Origin: Flavobacteriaceae bacterium
GTDB lineage: Bacteria; Bacteroidota; Bacteroidia; Flavobacteriales; Flavobacteriaceae
Length of the DNA stretch: 43,830 bases
Reading direction: 5' to 3'
NCBI GenBank assembly: GCA_009926065.1
Contig: RFPP01000016.1
Span: forward strand, 1-43,830
Shown: piece by piece, positions 1 to 7,816 of the stretch
Numbering within the stretch: position 1 is the first letter of the stretch
Layout of the letters: the number at the start of each line of letters is the position of its first letter
Notes under the pieces: model-generated
Database searches by the model: none
The model's input: the letters and a program-made list of their open reading frames with translations, nothing else
What the model was told of the DNA's origin: nothing
Made by a program: the position numbers and the translations under genes

Positions 1-1
1 A

Positions 2-208
2 ATTTTTAATAGATGGGGAGTATTAGTATACGAGATAAATGGATACAATAATGGAGATAAATCATTCAACGGAAGCTCAAAAGGAAGAATTACGGTTGAA
101 TTAAATTCTAAACTTCCTGAAGGAACATATTATTATTTAATTAAATATACTAAGCCAAGAAGTGGTATTCGATTAGAAAAAACAGGATATTTGTATTTAA
201 CTTATTAA
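2..208 (+). CDS. C-terminal fragment of a T9SS-exported adhesin-like protein (CHU_C / gliding-motility C-terminal domain)
   Basis: The window opens inside this gene; 68 codons remain before the TAA at 206-208. The peptide reads FNRWGVLVYEINGYNN, then LPEGTYYYLIKY, and ends in GYLYLTY. That is the pattern of the gliding-motility-associated C-terminal domain (CHU_C, 'type B' T9SS sorting domain): an FNRWG-like strand, a DG/NG turn, then LP.GTYYY and a hydrophobic final strand. Such domains direct large surface adhesins of the SprB class through the type IX secretion system. The PorP/SprF-like gene 11 bases downstream is the usual partner of type B cargo, so the two are probably cotranscribed. 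The N-terminal body lies outside the window, so size and adhesin repeats cannot be judged. Confidence 0.82.
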   Translation: MFNRWGVLVYEINGYNNGDKSFNGSSKGRITVELNSKLPEGTYYYLIKYTKPRSGIRLEKTGYLYLTY

Positions 209-219
209 TGGGTAATTGA

Positions 220-1134
220 ATGAAAATTAAATTTGCTTTATTAGTTTTATTAATGTTGATTGTAAATTCTGTTTATTCTCAGCAAGAAGCACAATATTCT
301 CAATATATGTACAATACTATTTCTGTAAATCCTGCTTACGCAGGTTCCAGAAATGTATTAAGTGTTTTGGCTTTGCATCGATCCCAATGGGTTGGATTTG
401 AAGGAGCACCTACAACCAGTACTTTTTCAATCAATTCGCCAATTCCAGAAACTAATTTAGGTCTCGGAATTTCTGCAATATCTGATAGAATCGGACCAAC
501 GGAGCAAAATACTTTATCGGGTGATATTTCCTATACCATTCGATTAAATGAAAATGTAAATTTGTCTTTTGGAATAAAAGGAACTCTTAGTTTTTTTAGT
601 TTTGACCAATTTAAAGTTACACCATTTCAAGCCAATGATCCCAAATGGAGAAGTGTAAGTAGTAGTTTATCTCCCAATTTAGGTGTTGGAACTTTTCTTC
701 ATTCTGAAAAATATTATCTCGGTTTGTCTATTCCAAATATTATGGAATCAAATTTCTATAATGATATAGACTTAGCTATAAATTCTCAAAGAATGAATTA
801 TTATTTGATAGGAGGGTATGTTTTTGATGTTTCTAAATGGATTAAGTTTAAACCGGCCGTAGTCTCCAAGATAGTTTCAGGTGCACCAGTTCAATTAGAT
901 TTATCAGCTAATACATTGTTTATGAATAAATTTGTTTTGGGCGCTGCTTATAGATGGGATGCAGCCGTAAGTGGATTAGCAGGTTTCCAATTAAATGACG
1001 CTTTATTTATAGGTTACAGTTATGATTTTGATACCACTTCATTGTCAAGATTTAATTATGGTTCACATGAGGTTTTTATTAGATATGAATTCGTCTATAA
1101 AAAAGATAAATTAGTTTCACCACGATTTTTTTAA
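220..1134 (+). CDS. PorP/SprF family type IX secretion system membrane protein
   Basis: This 304-residue protein has a signal peptide of about 20 residues ending VYSQ. The motifs QEAQYSQYMYNTISVNPAYAG and LHRSQWVGFEGAP near the N-terminus are signatures of the PorP/SprF family. The rest alternates beta strands and glycines as in an outer-membrane barrel, and the end (EVFIRYEF, then a short basic tail) fits a last strand. In Flavobacterium johnsoniae SprF is needed to secrete the adhesin SprB, and paralogues sit next to other type B cargo genes. Here it lies directly after a type B C-terminal domain and before an OmpA-family gene. It is probably the dedicated outer-membrane partner of that adhesin. 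Whether it is orthologous to SprF itself or a paralogue cannot be decided from sequence alone. Confidence 0.9.
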   Translation: MKIKFALLVLLMLIVNSVYSQQEAQYSQYMYNTISVNPAYAGSRNVLSVLALHRSQWVGFEGAPTTSTFSINSPIPETNLGLGISAISDRIGPTEQNTLSGDISYTIRLNENVNLSFGIKGTLSFFSFDQFKVTPFQANDPKWRSVSSSLSPNLGVGTFLHSEKYYLGLSIPNIMESNFYNDIDLAINSQRMNYYLIGGYVFDVSKWIKFKPAVVSKIVSGAPVQLDLSANTLFMNKFVLGAAYRWDAAVSGLAGFQLNDALFIGYSYDFDTTSLSRFNYGSHEVFIRYEFVYKKDKLVSPRFF

Positions 1135-1145
1135 TCTAAATAATT

Positions 1146-3086
1146 ATGAAATATATATATTACTCGTTACTATTTAGTTTTGCAATTGGAGCTTTTGCTC
1201 AAAATAAAAAAATTATAAATGGTGATAATCAGAGTCAAAAACTTGCTTTTATCGACGCTATTAAAACCTATGAAAAAATTGTAGAAAAAGGATATGTTAA
1301 CGCAGAAATTTGCCAAAAAATTGGGGATGCTTATTATTTTAATGCCAATTATAAAATTGCTGCAAAATGGTATCAAAAAGCATTTTCATTAACTAACGAT
1401 TTAAATTCGGAATACTACTATAGATATGCATTAACCTTAAAATCAATTGATCAAATAGAAGAATCAGAAAGGTACATGGTAAAATACTGTTCATTAGTTC
1501 CAGAGCAAAATCGTGCTCAAATAATAAAAAAAGAAAACAATTATAAAGAAAATATAAATCAAAATTCCAATCGATTTGAACTAAGAACATTATCAATAAA
1601 TTCTCCCAATTCCGATTTTGGAGGTTCGTTTTATAAAAATCAATTAGTATTTTCTTCTTCCAGAGAATCAAATAGTATTTATAAAAGAACCCACTCTTGG
1701 ACAGGTTTGCCATTCACTTCCTTATTTTCGGGAACTATAACCACTGATGGTTTAGTTTCTGAAGCTAAAAGATTTGCTAAAACAATCGATTCTAAATATA
1801 ACGAATCAACACCTGTTTTTACAAAAGATGGAAATACGGTTTATTTTACACGAAATAATTATATCGAAGGAAAGAAAGGCCAAAATGCAGAAGGAACAAT
1901 GTTTTTGAAAATTTATAGAGCCCAAAAAAATCAAAAACAAGAATGGGATAATATTACAGAACTTCCATTTAATTCAGATAATTTTCAAGTTGCACATCCT
2001 GCTTTAAGTCCCGATGAAAAAACATTGTATTTTGCTTCTGATCGTCCAGGAACAATTGGAAAATCTGATATTTATAGAGTTGAAATTAAGCCAAATGGTA
2101 ATTTTGGTGAACCTGAAAATTTAGGAAAAAGTATTAATACTGAAGGGCGTGAAACATTTCCTTTCATTTCTGAATCTGGGATTTTATACTTTGCTTCAGA
2201 CGGAAGACCTGGTTTAGGAGGACTTGATATTTTCCAAGTCGATATTAATAAAATTGGTAAAAAAAATTCTGTTTTGAATATAGGTGCTCCCGTAAATAGT
2301 ACTATGGATGATTTTTCATTTTGTATTGACGAAGCTACAAATCGTGGGTTTTTTACATCAAACAGAGAAGGTGGAGAAGGAAATGATGATATTTATGGGT
2401 TTACCCAAATCAAACCGATTGTGTATCCATGCGAACAACAATTAGCTGGGAATGTTCTAGACAAACAAACAAATGAAATTCTTCCAGGTTCAGAAGTTAC
2501 CTTGTTTTCAAAAGACAATCAAGTGATTAGTACCCAAATTTCTAATGATAAAGGGGAATTCAATTTTGGATATGTAGATTGTAATGCTTCTTTCTTTATT
2601 AGAGCATCAAAAACGGACTACTCTACTGATGAAAAAGACATTCAAATACCTAATTATACTGGCGAAACTATAACAAAGTTAACGATAGAAAAAACACAAA
2701 TTCCAATTGTACCAGGAATTGATTTATCTAAAGTTTTCCATATTAAAGAAATTTATTTTGATCTTGATAAATACAATATTCGTAAAGATGCCGCTATTGA
2801 ATTAGCTAAAATTTTAGAGGTATTATTGGAATATCCTACAATGAAAATAGCAATTAATTCACATACCGATAGTCGTCAAACTCAGGCTTATAATGTTATT
2901 TTATCTGATAATAGAGCTAAATCAACTAGAAAATGGTTAATTAAGCAAGGTATTAGTGCAGATAGATTAACAGCAAAAGGTTATGGTGAAACCAAATTAG
3001 TAAACAATTGCTCAGATGGCGTTGAGTGTACAGAAGAGCAGCACCAAGCCAACAGAAGAAGTGAATTCATAGTAATTTCATTATAA
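1146..3086 (+). CDS. OmpA-family peptidoglycan-binding protein with TPR and PD40 repeats (PorE-like)
   Basis: This 646-residue protein has a signal peptide (about residues 1-19, ending GAFAQ). TPR-like helices follow (about 25-120), then PD40/WD40-like beta-propeller repeats (about 155-415, for example LSPDEKTLYFASDRPG). A carboxypeptidase-regulatory-like beta domain (about 428-500) precedes a C-terminal OmpA domain (about 535-645) with EIYFDLDKYNIR and SDNRAKSTRKWL followed by GYGE. This architecture matches PorE-type proteins, which anchor T9SS components to peptidoglycan. The gene begins 11 bases after the PorP/SprF-like gene, so adhesin, PorP/SprF and OmpA form one operon that ends in a strong terminator. 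The protein is probably an accessory anchor for this adhesin rather than the single core PorE, because flavobacteria carry many such cassettes. Confidence 0.88.
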   Translation: MKYIYYSLLFSFAIGAFAQNKKIINGDNQSQKLAFIDAIKTYEKIVEKGYVNAEICQKIGDAYYFNANYKIAAKWYQKAFSLTNDLNSEYYYRYALTLKSIDQIEESERYMVKYCSLVPEQNRAQIIKKENNYKENINQNSNRFELRTLSINSPNSDFGGSFYKNQLVFSSSRESNSIYKRTHSWTGLPFTSLFSGTITTDGLVSEAKRFAKTIDSKYNESTPVFTKDGNTVYFTRNNYIEGKKGQNAEGTMFLKIYRAQKNQKQEWDNITELPFNSDNFQVAHPALSPDEKTLYFASDRPGTIGKSDIYRVEIKPNGNFGEPENLGKSINTEGRETFPFISESGILYFASDGRPGLGGLDIFQVDINKIGKKNSVLNIGAPVNSTMDDFSFCIDEATNRGFFTSNREGGEGNDDIYGFTQIKPIVYPCEQQLAGNVLDKQTNEILPGSEVTLFSKDNQVISTQISNDKGEFNFGYVDCNASFFIRASKTDYSTDEKDIQIPNYTGETITKLTIEKTQIPIVPGIDLSKVFHIKEIYFDLDKYNIRKDAAIELAKILEVLLEYPTMKIAINSHTDSRQTQAYNVILSDNRAKSTRKWLIKQGISADRLTAKGYGETKLVNNCSDGVECTEEQHQANRRSEFIVISL

Positions 3087-3118
3087 AAACAAACGCCCTT
3101 TAATTAGGGCGTTTGTTT
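3087..3118. terminator. Bidirectional hairpin terminator between the adhesin operon and pepD
   Basis: A perfect 13-bp inverted repeat (arms 3087-3099 and 3106-3118, core ACGCCCT/AGGGCGT) has a 6-base loop. Its A-rich left and T-rich right flanks let it work on both strands. It lies between two convergent stop codons. Confidence 0.9.
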
Positions 3119-3123
3119 ATCAC

Positions 3124-4587
3124 TTAATTTTTTAATGGAATATTTTCTAATATTTCTATTACAAATTTCCAGAATTTCTGCGCCGATTTTATACTTGCTC
3201 TTTCATCAGGTGAGTGAGCTCCATGTATTGTAGGTCCAAATGAAATCATGTCCATATCTGGATAATTAGTTCCTAATATCCCACATTCTAAACCTGCGTG
3301 ACAAGCTACTACCTTTGGTTTTTCTTTGTTTTGTTTTTCATATATAGATACTAAAACTTCTAAAATTTCCGAATTTACATTTGGAGTCCAACCAGGATAG
3401 GAACCTGAAAAAGTTACTTCGCAACCACACAATTCAAATACTGATCGTAAGGAATTTGCTAAATCAAACTTAGAAGTTTCAACAGAAGAACGGGTTAAAC
3501 ATCCAATTGTAATTTCACCGTTTTTAATGATTACTCGAGCTATATTATTTGAAGTTTCAACTAAATTTTCCATATCGGCGCTCATTCTATAAACTCCATT
3601 ATGAGCTGCATAAATCGAACGAATAATGCCTTCTTGAACTCCTAAATCCATTACCTTATTGGGTAATTCCGATTTCGTAATTTCAATAACTAAGTTTGGT
3701 TCTGTAGTTCTATATTCATTTTTAATATCTTCGATAATTTCTTGCATATCAAAAACGTAAGCCTCATCATACATTTGAGCTACAATAATTTTTGCAACGC
3801 TTTCTCTGGGAATAGCGTTTCTCAAACTACCACCATCTATTTCAGCAATTTGGAGTCCAAAATTCTCAAAACCATCAAATAATAAACGGTTCATGATTTT
3901 ATTTGCATTACCTAAACCTTTGTGAATATCCATTCCAGAGTGACCGCCATTAAGACCTTTCACCGTAATAGTATATCCTACAGATCCTTCAGGGGTTTCC
4001 TCTTCATTATATTTTCTGGTTGCCGTTACATCAATTCCTCCGGCACAACCTATATCAATTTCATCGTCTTCTTCAGTGTCCATGTTCAACAGGATTTCAC
4101 CATTTAAAATACCCCCTTTTAAGTTCAATGCGCCAGTCATTCCTGTTTCTTCATCAATTGTAAATAAAGCCTCAATTGCCGGATGTTTTATTGTGGTACT
4201 TTCTAAAACAGCCATAATCATCGCCACGCCTAATCCATTATCTGCTCCTAATGTTGTTCCTCGAGCTCGTACCCAATCACCATCAACATACATTTCAATT
4301 CCTTGGGTGTCAAAGTCAAAAACTGTATCAGAATTTTTTTGGTGAACCATATCCAAATGCCCTTGAAGAACCACTGCTTTTCTATTTTCCATTCCTGGAG
4401 TGGCTGGTTTTCTGATGATTACATTTCTAATTTCATCTTCAAAAGTTTCTAATCCTAAATTATTTCCGAATTTTTTTATAAATTCAATTACGCGTTCTTC
4501 TTTTTTTGAAGGCCGAGGAACTGCATTTAAATCGGCAAATTTATTCCATAGTGCTTTCGGTTGTAAATTTCTAATTTCTTGACTCAT
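3124..4587 (-). CDS. pepD: Aminoacyl-histidine dipeptidase (Xaa-His dipeptidase, PepD), M20 family
   Basis: This 487-residue zinc exopeptidase hydrolyses Xaa-His dipeptides such as carnosine, with broad dipeptide specificity, in the cytosol. The M20 metal ligands are visible: H77 and D79 in LQGHLDMV, D116 in GADNGLG, the general base and ligand pair E146/E147 in DEETG, D170 in LNMDTEED, and a late histidine in TIHGAHSPDE. The length is normal for PepD (about 485). The lid domain (about residues 200-390) contains the family sequence GGHSGMDIHKG. The gene stands alone and diverges from the DUF3810 gene, with a Bacteroidota -7 element 30 bases upstream of the ATG. Confidence 0.95.
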   Translation of the reverse strand: MSQEIRNLQPKALWNKFADLNAVPRPSKKEERVIEFIKKFGNNLGLETFEDEIRNVIIRKPATPGMENRKAVVLQGHLDMVHQKNSDTVFDFDTQGIEMYVDGDWVRARGTTLGADNGLGVAMIMAVLESTTIKHPAIEALFTIDEETGMTGALNLKGGILNGEILLNMDTEEDDEIDIGCAGGIDVTATRKYNEEETPEGSVGYTITVKGLNGGHSGMDIHKGLGNANKIMNRLLFDGFENFGLQIAEIDGGSLRNAIPRESVAKIIVAQMYDEAYVFDMQEIIEDIKNEYRTTEPNLVIEITKSELPNKVMDLGVQEGIIRSIYAAHNGVYRMSADMENLVETSNNIARVIIKNGEITIGCLTRSSVETSKFDLANSLRSVFELCGCEVTFSGSYPGWTPNVNSEILEVLVSIYEKQNKEKPKVVACHAGLECGILGTNYPDMDMISFGPTIHGAHSPDERASIKSAQKFWKFVIEILENIPLKN

Positions 4588-4617
4588 CGCTATATTTTTG
4601 TTTCTTGGTTTTATTTT

Positions 4618-4625
4618 CCAAAGTT
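4618..4625 (-). promoter_or_regulatory. Putative -7 promoter element for pepD
   Basis: TAACTTTG on the minus strand matches the Bacteroidota -7 consensus TAnnTTTG and implies a leader of about 25 bases. I find no convincing -33 TTTG at the right distance. Confidence 0.45.
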
Positions 4626-4718
4626 ACAAAGACGAAACATAGTTTTATAATAAAAAACAATAATATTAAAATTAATAATTCAACAAAATTTGTTACTTTA
4701 ACATTCTATTTTCAAGTA

Positions 4719-5780
4719 ATGCAGAAAAAATATTATCTTCCTTTAGGGTTACTTATTCAAGTTGTGTTTGTGCAACTTATTTCGTTTTTTCCTGAATTAA
4801 TTGAAAGTTATTACAGCGACGGATTCTACACCTATATTTCAAGTATTTTTAGAATAATTTTTGGGTTTCTGCCTTTTTCTGTTGGAGATTTATGTTATTT
4901 AATAGCGATTGTATTATTACTAATAAGTTATTTTAAAAATCAAAAAAAAATCAAATTATCATGGAAAGACAGAATGCTTATAGTATTAAGCTACTTTTCT
5001 GTATTTTATTTCTTTTTTAATATTCTTTGGGGTTTGAATTATTATCGAGTTCCTCTATTTGAGAAAATGAAAATTGAAAAAGAATATTCAAAGGAAGATT
5101 TACTTTTGTTTACCCAAAAATTAATTGAAAAAACAAATTCTATTCATTCTCAAATTACTAGAAATGATTCTTTAAAAGTTATTTTTCCCTATTCTCAGGA
5201 GAAAGTTTTCGAAATGAATTTAAAGGGCTACCATTCTCTTTCAAAACAAATTCCGTCATTCAATTACAATTATCCAAGCATAAAAAAATCAATTTTTAGT
5301 TTACCCTTAAGTTATATGGGTTTTAGTGGCTATTTGAATCCTTTTACAAATGAAGCTCAGGTTAATTATAAAATACCAATGTATAATTTTCCAACAACTT
5401 TAACCCATGAAATGGCTCACCAATTGGGTTATGCTTCCGAAAGTGAAGCAAATTTTATTGGTTTTTTAGCTTCCATTAATAATGAAAATAAGTATTTTCA
5501 ATATTCAGGTTATAGCCACGCTTTAAATTATTGTTTGAGTAATTGGAGATTTTTAGACGAAGTTCAATTTAAAAAATTTATTAAAATTGTTCATCCAGGA
5601 ATTATAAAAAACTATAAAGAAAGTGAAGATTTTTGGGACAATTATGAATCGTTTATTGAAACAGGATTTCATCTATTTTACGATAACTTTCTTAAAATGA
5701 ACCAGCAAAAAGACGGAATTGATGGTTATAGTAGATATACAGATTTATTGGTAAACTATTATAAAAACAAGAACTTATAG
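4719..5780 (+). CDS. DUF3810 membrane protein with an HExxH metallopeptidase-like motif
   Basis: The open frame extends upstream to 4605. However, the ATG at 4719 (MQKKYYLPLG) fits the family start, and the extra 38 residues are low-complexity and overlap the intergenic promoter region. I therefore use 353 residues. Hydrophobic segments lie at about 7-24, 42-72 and 86-104, followed by a soluble domain. That domain contains THEMAHQLG (H230, E231, H234) followed by ESEANF (E241/E243). This is an HExxH plus downstream Glu pattern as in gluzincin zinc peptidases. The family has no function known to me. By inference it may be a membrane-bound zinc peptidase facing the periplasm. It diverges from pepD and ends convergently 16 bases from the acyltransferase gene. 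Confidence 0.82.
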   Translation: MQKKYYLPLGLLIQVVFVQLISFFPELIESYYSDGFYTYISSIFRIIFGFLPFSVGDLCYLIAIVLLLISYFKNQKKIKLSWKDRMLIVLSYFSVFYFFFNILWGLNYYRVPLFEKMKIEKEYSKEDLLLFTQKLIEKTNSIHSQITRNDSLKVIFPYSQEKVFEMNLKGYHSLSKQIPSFNYNYPSIKKSIFSLPLSYMGFSGYLNPFTNEAQVNYKIPMYNFPTTLTHEMAHQLGYASESEANFIGFLASINNENKYFQYSGYSHALNYCLSNWRFLDEVQFKKFIKIVHPGIIKNYKESEDFWDNYESFIETGFHLFYDNFLKMNQQKDGIDGYSRYTDLLVNYYKNKNL

Positions 5781-5796
5781 GCTTTAAGCCAATATA

Positions 5797-6570
5797 TTAA
5801 TTCTCAATTTCTTCAGCTGGAACTACTTTTAAAAACGAAGGATGTTGCTCTATTGCAAATTCTACCTTTTCAACAATTTGCTCAATCGTGTCATTGTCAT
5901 AATCAATTTCCAATGGTTTTTTTATTACAAATGATTGTTGGATCCCTTTCTTTTTTAATAACAATCCTTTTTTATCAAAGGAGCGTCTAAAACCATCTAT
6001 TACAATTGGAACTACAATTGGTCGGTGTTGTTTTATTATGTGAGCAGTGCCTTTTCTTACTGGTTTAAACGATTTTGTGGTTCCCTGAGGAAATGTAATT
6101 ACCCATCCGTCATCCAATGCTATTCTAATGTTTTCGGTGTCATTTGGATTAATATCTCGTTTTTCTGTAACGTCTTTTCCTTTCGAACGCCAGGTTCTTT
6201 CAACAGTAATCGCACCAGCATATGCTAAAATTTTTGGTAACAAACCTGCATGCATGGTTTCTTTTGCAGCTACATAATAGATATTCAATTTCGGATTCCA
6301 TAAATAGGAAACATTTTTAATTGAATTTTCTCTACCAGATAAACTCGCGTTAAATACATGAAACATTGCTACTACATCTGCAAAATAGGTTTGGTGATTG
6401 GAAATAAATAATACATTATTATCGGGTAATGTTTTAATGATTTCTGATCCCTCAATTTGTAAGTGGTTAAATCCACGATATCTTTTGTGGGTGATACCTC
6501 CGAAAATTCGTATTAACCATTTTTTAATAAAAAGTATATGTCCAAAAGGGTTTCTTTTAATTAAAACCAT
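5797..6570 (-). CDS. 1-acyl-sn-glycerol-3-phosphate acyltransferase family protein (PlsC-like)
   Basis: This 257-residue protein of the LPLAT/PlsC superfamily transfers acyl chains to lysophospholipids at the inner membrane. The motif I region reads SNHQTYFAD, with H59 and D65. That is one residue more between His and Asp than the classical HX4D. The motif III equivalent is FPQGTTKS (160-167) rather than FPEGTRS. The motif IV equivalent is VVPIVIDGF. These changes suggest a lineage-specific subfamily, so the exact acceptor (glycerophosphate, ornithine lipid or another) is uncertain. The gene lies 35 bases downstream of the Nudix gene on the same strand and is probably cotranscribed with it. 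An acyl-CoA/lipid theme may link the two. Confidence 0.85.
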   Translation of the reverse strand: MVLIKRNPFGHILFIKKWLIRIFGGITHKRYRGFNHLQIEGSEIIKTLPDNNVLFISNHQTYFADVVAMFHVFNASLSGRENSIKNVSYLWNPKLNIYYVAAKETMHAGLLPKILAYAGAITVERTWRSKGKDVTEKRDINPNDTENIRIALDDGWVITFPQGTTKSFKPVRKGTAHIIKQHRPIVVPIVIDGFRRSFDKKGLLLKKKGIQQSFVIKKPLEIDYDNDTIEQIVEKVEFAIEQHPSFLKVVPAEEIEN

Positions 6571-6605
6571 ATTTTTTAATTAATTACGGTGGGCTAATTT
6601 ACAAA

Positions 6606-7250
6606 TTAATTTTTAAATGAACTTAATAAGACTTCTTTCAATTCGCTCATCATCATTGCGGTAGCTCCCCACACATAATGATCGTTAATTTTGAAAGTTG
6701 GAACCTCAATATTTTTTCCGTAGGAGGTATTCATAAATTTATTGACTATTGTTTTTTCATTCAAAAAATCTAGCAATGGAAATTCAATTATTCCTGCAAC
6801 TTCTTCTTCTTGTTCTACAAATTCTAATTCAGAATAGCTAATTCCTAAAAATGGAGCAACAATAAAATTACTCGGCGGAATGTAAACCTCCGTAAATGAC
6901 TTTATTACTTCAATTTTTTCAGGATGAATTCCAATTTCTTCATGAGTTTCTCTTAAGGCAGTTTGAGTTAAAGAATCGTCTTCTAATTCTACTTTTCCAC
7001 CTGGAAAACCAATTTGTGCCGAATGCACACCTGGATAGGTATTTCTAACAATTAAAGCTAGATGTGATTTATTCGTTTTTGGATAAATCAACATTAATAC
7101 AGCTGCTTTTCTCGGTTTATTTGAGAAATTTTTTTTTCTTTCGACTTCTAAAATACGTTCAGCAGGAACCATTTTTAAATGAGCCTGTTCTGCAAGAAGT
7201 TTTTCTTGTTTTATTTTTGGAACATGTTTTAAAAAATCAGAAAAATCCAT
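6606..7250 (-). CDS. Nudix hydrolase, CoA pyrophosphatase type (NudL-like)
   Basis: This 214-residue protein carries a Nudix box at about 85-108: GGKVELEDD, then TALRETHEEIGI. There is one extra residue before the RE, as is usual in the CoA diphosphatase subgroup. Upstream, NTYPGVHSAQIGFPGG (69-84) resembles the NudL/CoAse signature. Members cleave CoA and acyl-CoA to phosphopantetheine derivatives and 3',5'-ADP, using Mg2+ or Mn2+ bound by the box glutamates. The gene leads a two-gene minus-strand unit with the PlsC-like gene and diverges from the DUF4268 gene. The substrate is inferred from family resemblance only. Confidence 0.88.
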   Translation of the reverse strand: MDFSDFLKHVPKIKQEKLLAEQAHLKMVPAERILEVERKKNFSNKPRKAAVLMLIYPKTNKSHLALIVRNTYPGVHSAQIGFPGGKVELEDDSLTQTALRETHEEIGIHPEKIEVIKSFTEVYIPPSNFIVAPFLGISYSELEFVEQEEEVAGIIEFPLLDFLNEKTIVNKFMNTSYGKNIEVPTFKINDHYVWGATAMMMSELKEVLLSSFKN

Positions 7251-7353
7251 TTTGAAAATCTATTTTTGTAACTAATTATTTATAAATGTAGATTAATAAA
7301 ATGAATTTCGCAACTAATTGAAAATCAACACACAAATAAATCACTAGAACTAA

Positions 7354-7788
7354 TTGTATAGTAAAGAAGAAAATCAGCGATTAAAAAGAGAGTTTTGGGT
7401 TTCATTTGCAAATAAATATCCTAGGAAATGGTTGTTATACAATACTAAGATTAAAGATTTTTCTTTTAAATTTTTTGTTGATAATACTAAAGCACAGGTG
7501 CTTATTGATATTGAGAGTCGTAATGATATCAAGAGAATTCAATATTTTGAAAAACTAGAATCGCTAAAAAGTATTTTGGAAGAGAAGTTTATTTCTGGCC
7601 TAGTTTTCGAAAAAAATTTTAGTTTGGCAAATGGTAAAGTAATTAGTAGAATTTGGGTTGAAAAATTGAATGTTAGCGTAAGCAATCCAAAATATTGGAA
7701 TGAAATTTTTGATTTCTTTTTCGAAAAAATGATTGCTTTGGAACTATTTTACCTCGAATATGATGACTACATTAAAGATATTGATTAA
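7354..7788 (+). CDS. DUF4268 family protein, TTG start
   Basis: This 144-residue soluble protein (MYSKEENQRLKREFW at the start) belongs to DUF4268, whose role is unknown. An in-frame TAA lies directly before the codon at 7354. The only start that keeps the family's N-terminus is therefore TTG at 7354, and no in-frame ATG occurs in the first part of the domain. The protein is rich in aromatic and charged residues, with no signal peptide or membrane segment. In larger DUF4268 proteins the domain is found near nuclease-like modules, but here it stands alone, so I assign no activity. It is a single-gene unit ending in a strong terminator shared with carB. Confidence 0.85.
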   Translation: MYSKEENQRLKREFWVSFANKYPRKWLLYNTKIKDFSFKFFVDNTKAQVLIDIESRNDIKRIQYFEKLESLKSILEEKFISGLVFEKNFSLANGKVISRIWVEKLNVSVSNPKYWNEIFDFFFEKMIALELFYLEYDDYIKDID

Positions 7789-7790
7789 AT

Positions 7791-7816
7791 AAAAAGCCCC
7801 AAATCTGGGGCTTTTA
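7791..7816. terminator. Bidirectional terminator between the DUF4268 gene and carB
   Basis: A perfect 10-bp stem (AAAAGCCCCA at 7792-7801, TGGGGCTTTT at 7806-7815) with a 4-base loop lies between the two convergent stop codons. It has A/T tails on both sides. Confidence 0.9.

Noticed and set aside
1393..1713. Antisense frame of 106 codons inside the OmpA-family gene.
   Set aside because: Its composition is rich in Phe, Leu and Ile, as expected from reverse reading of A-rich coding DNA, and there is no start signal.
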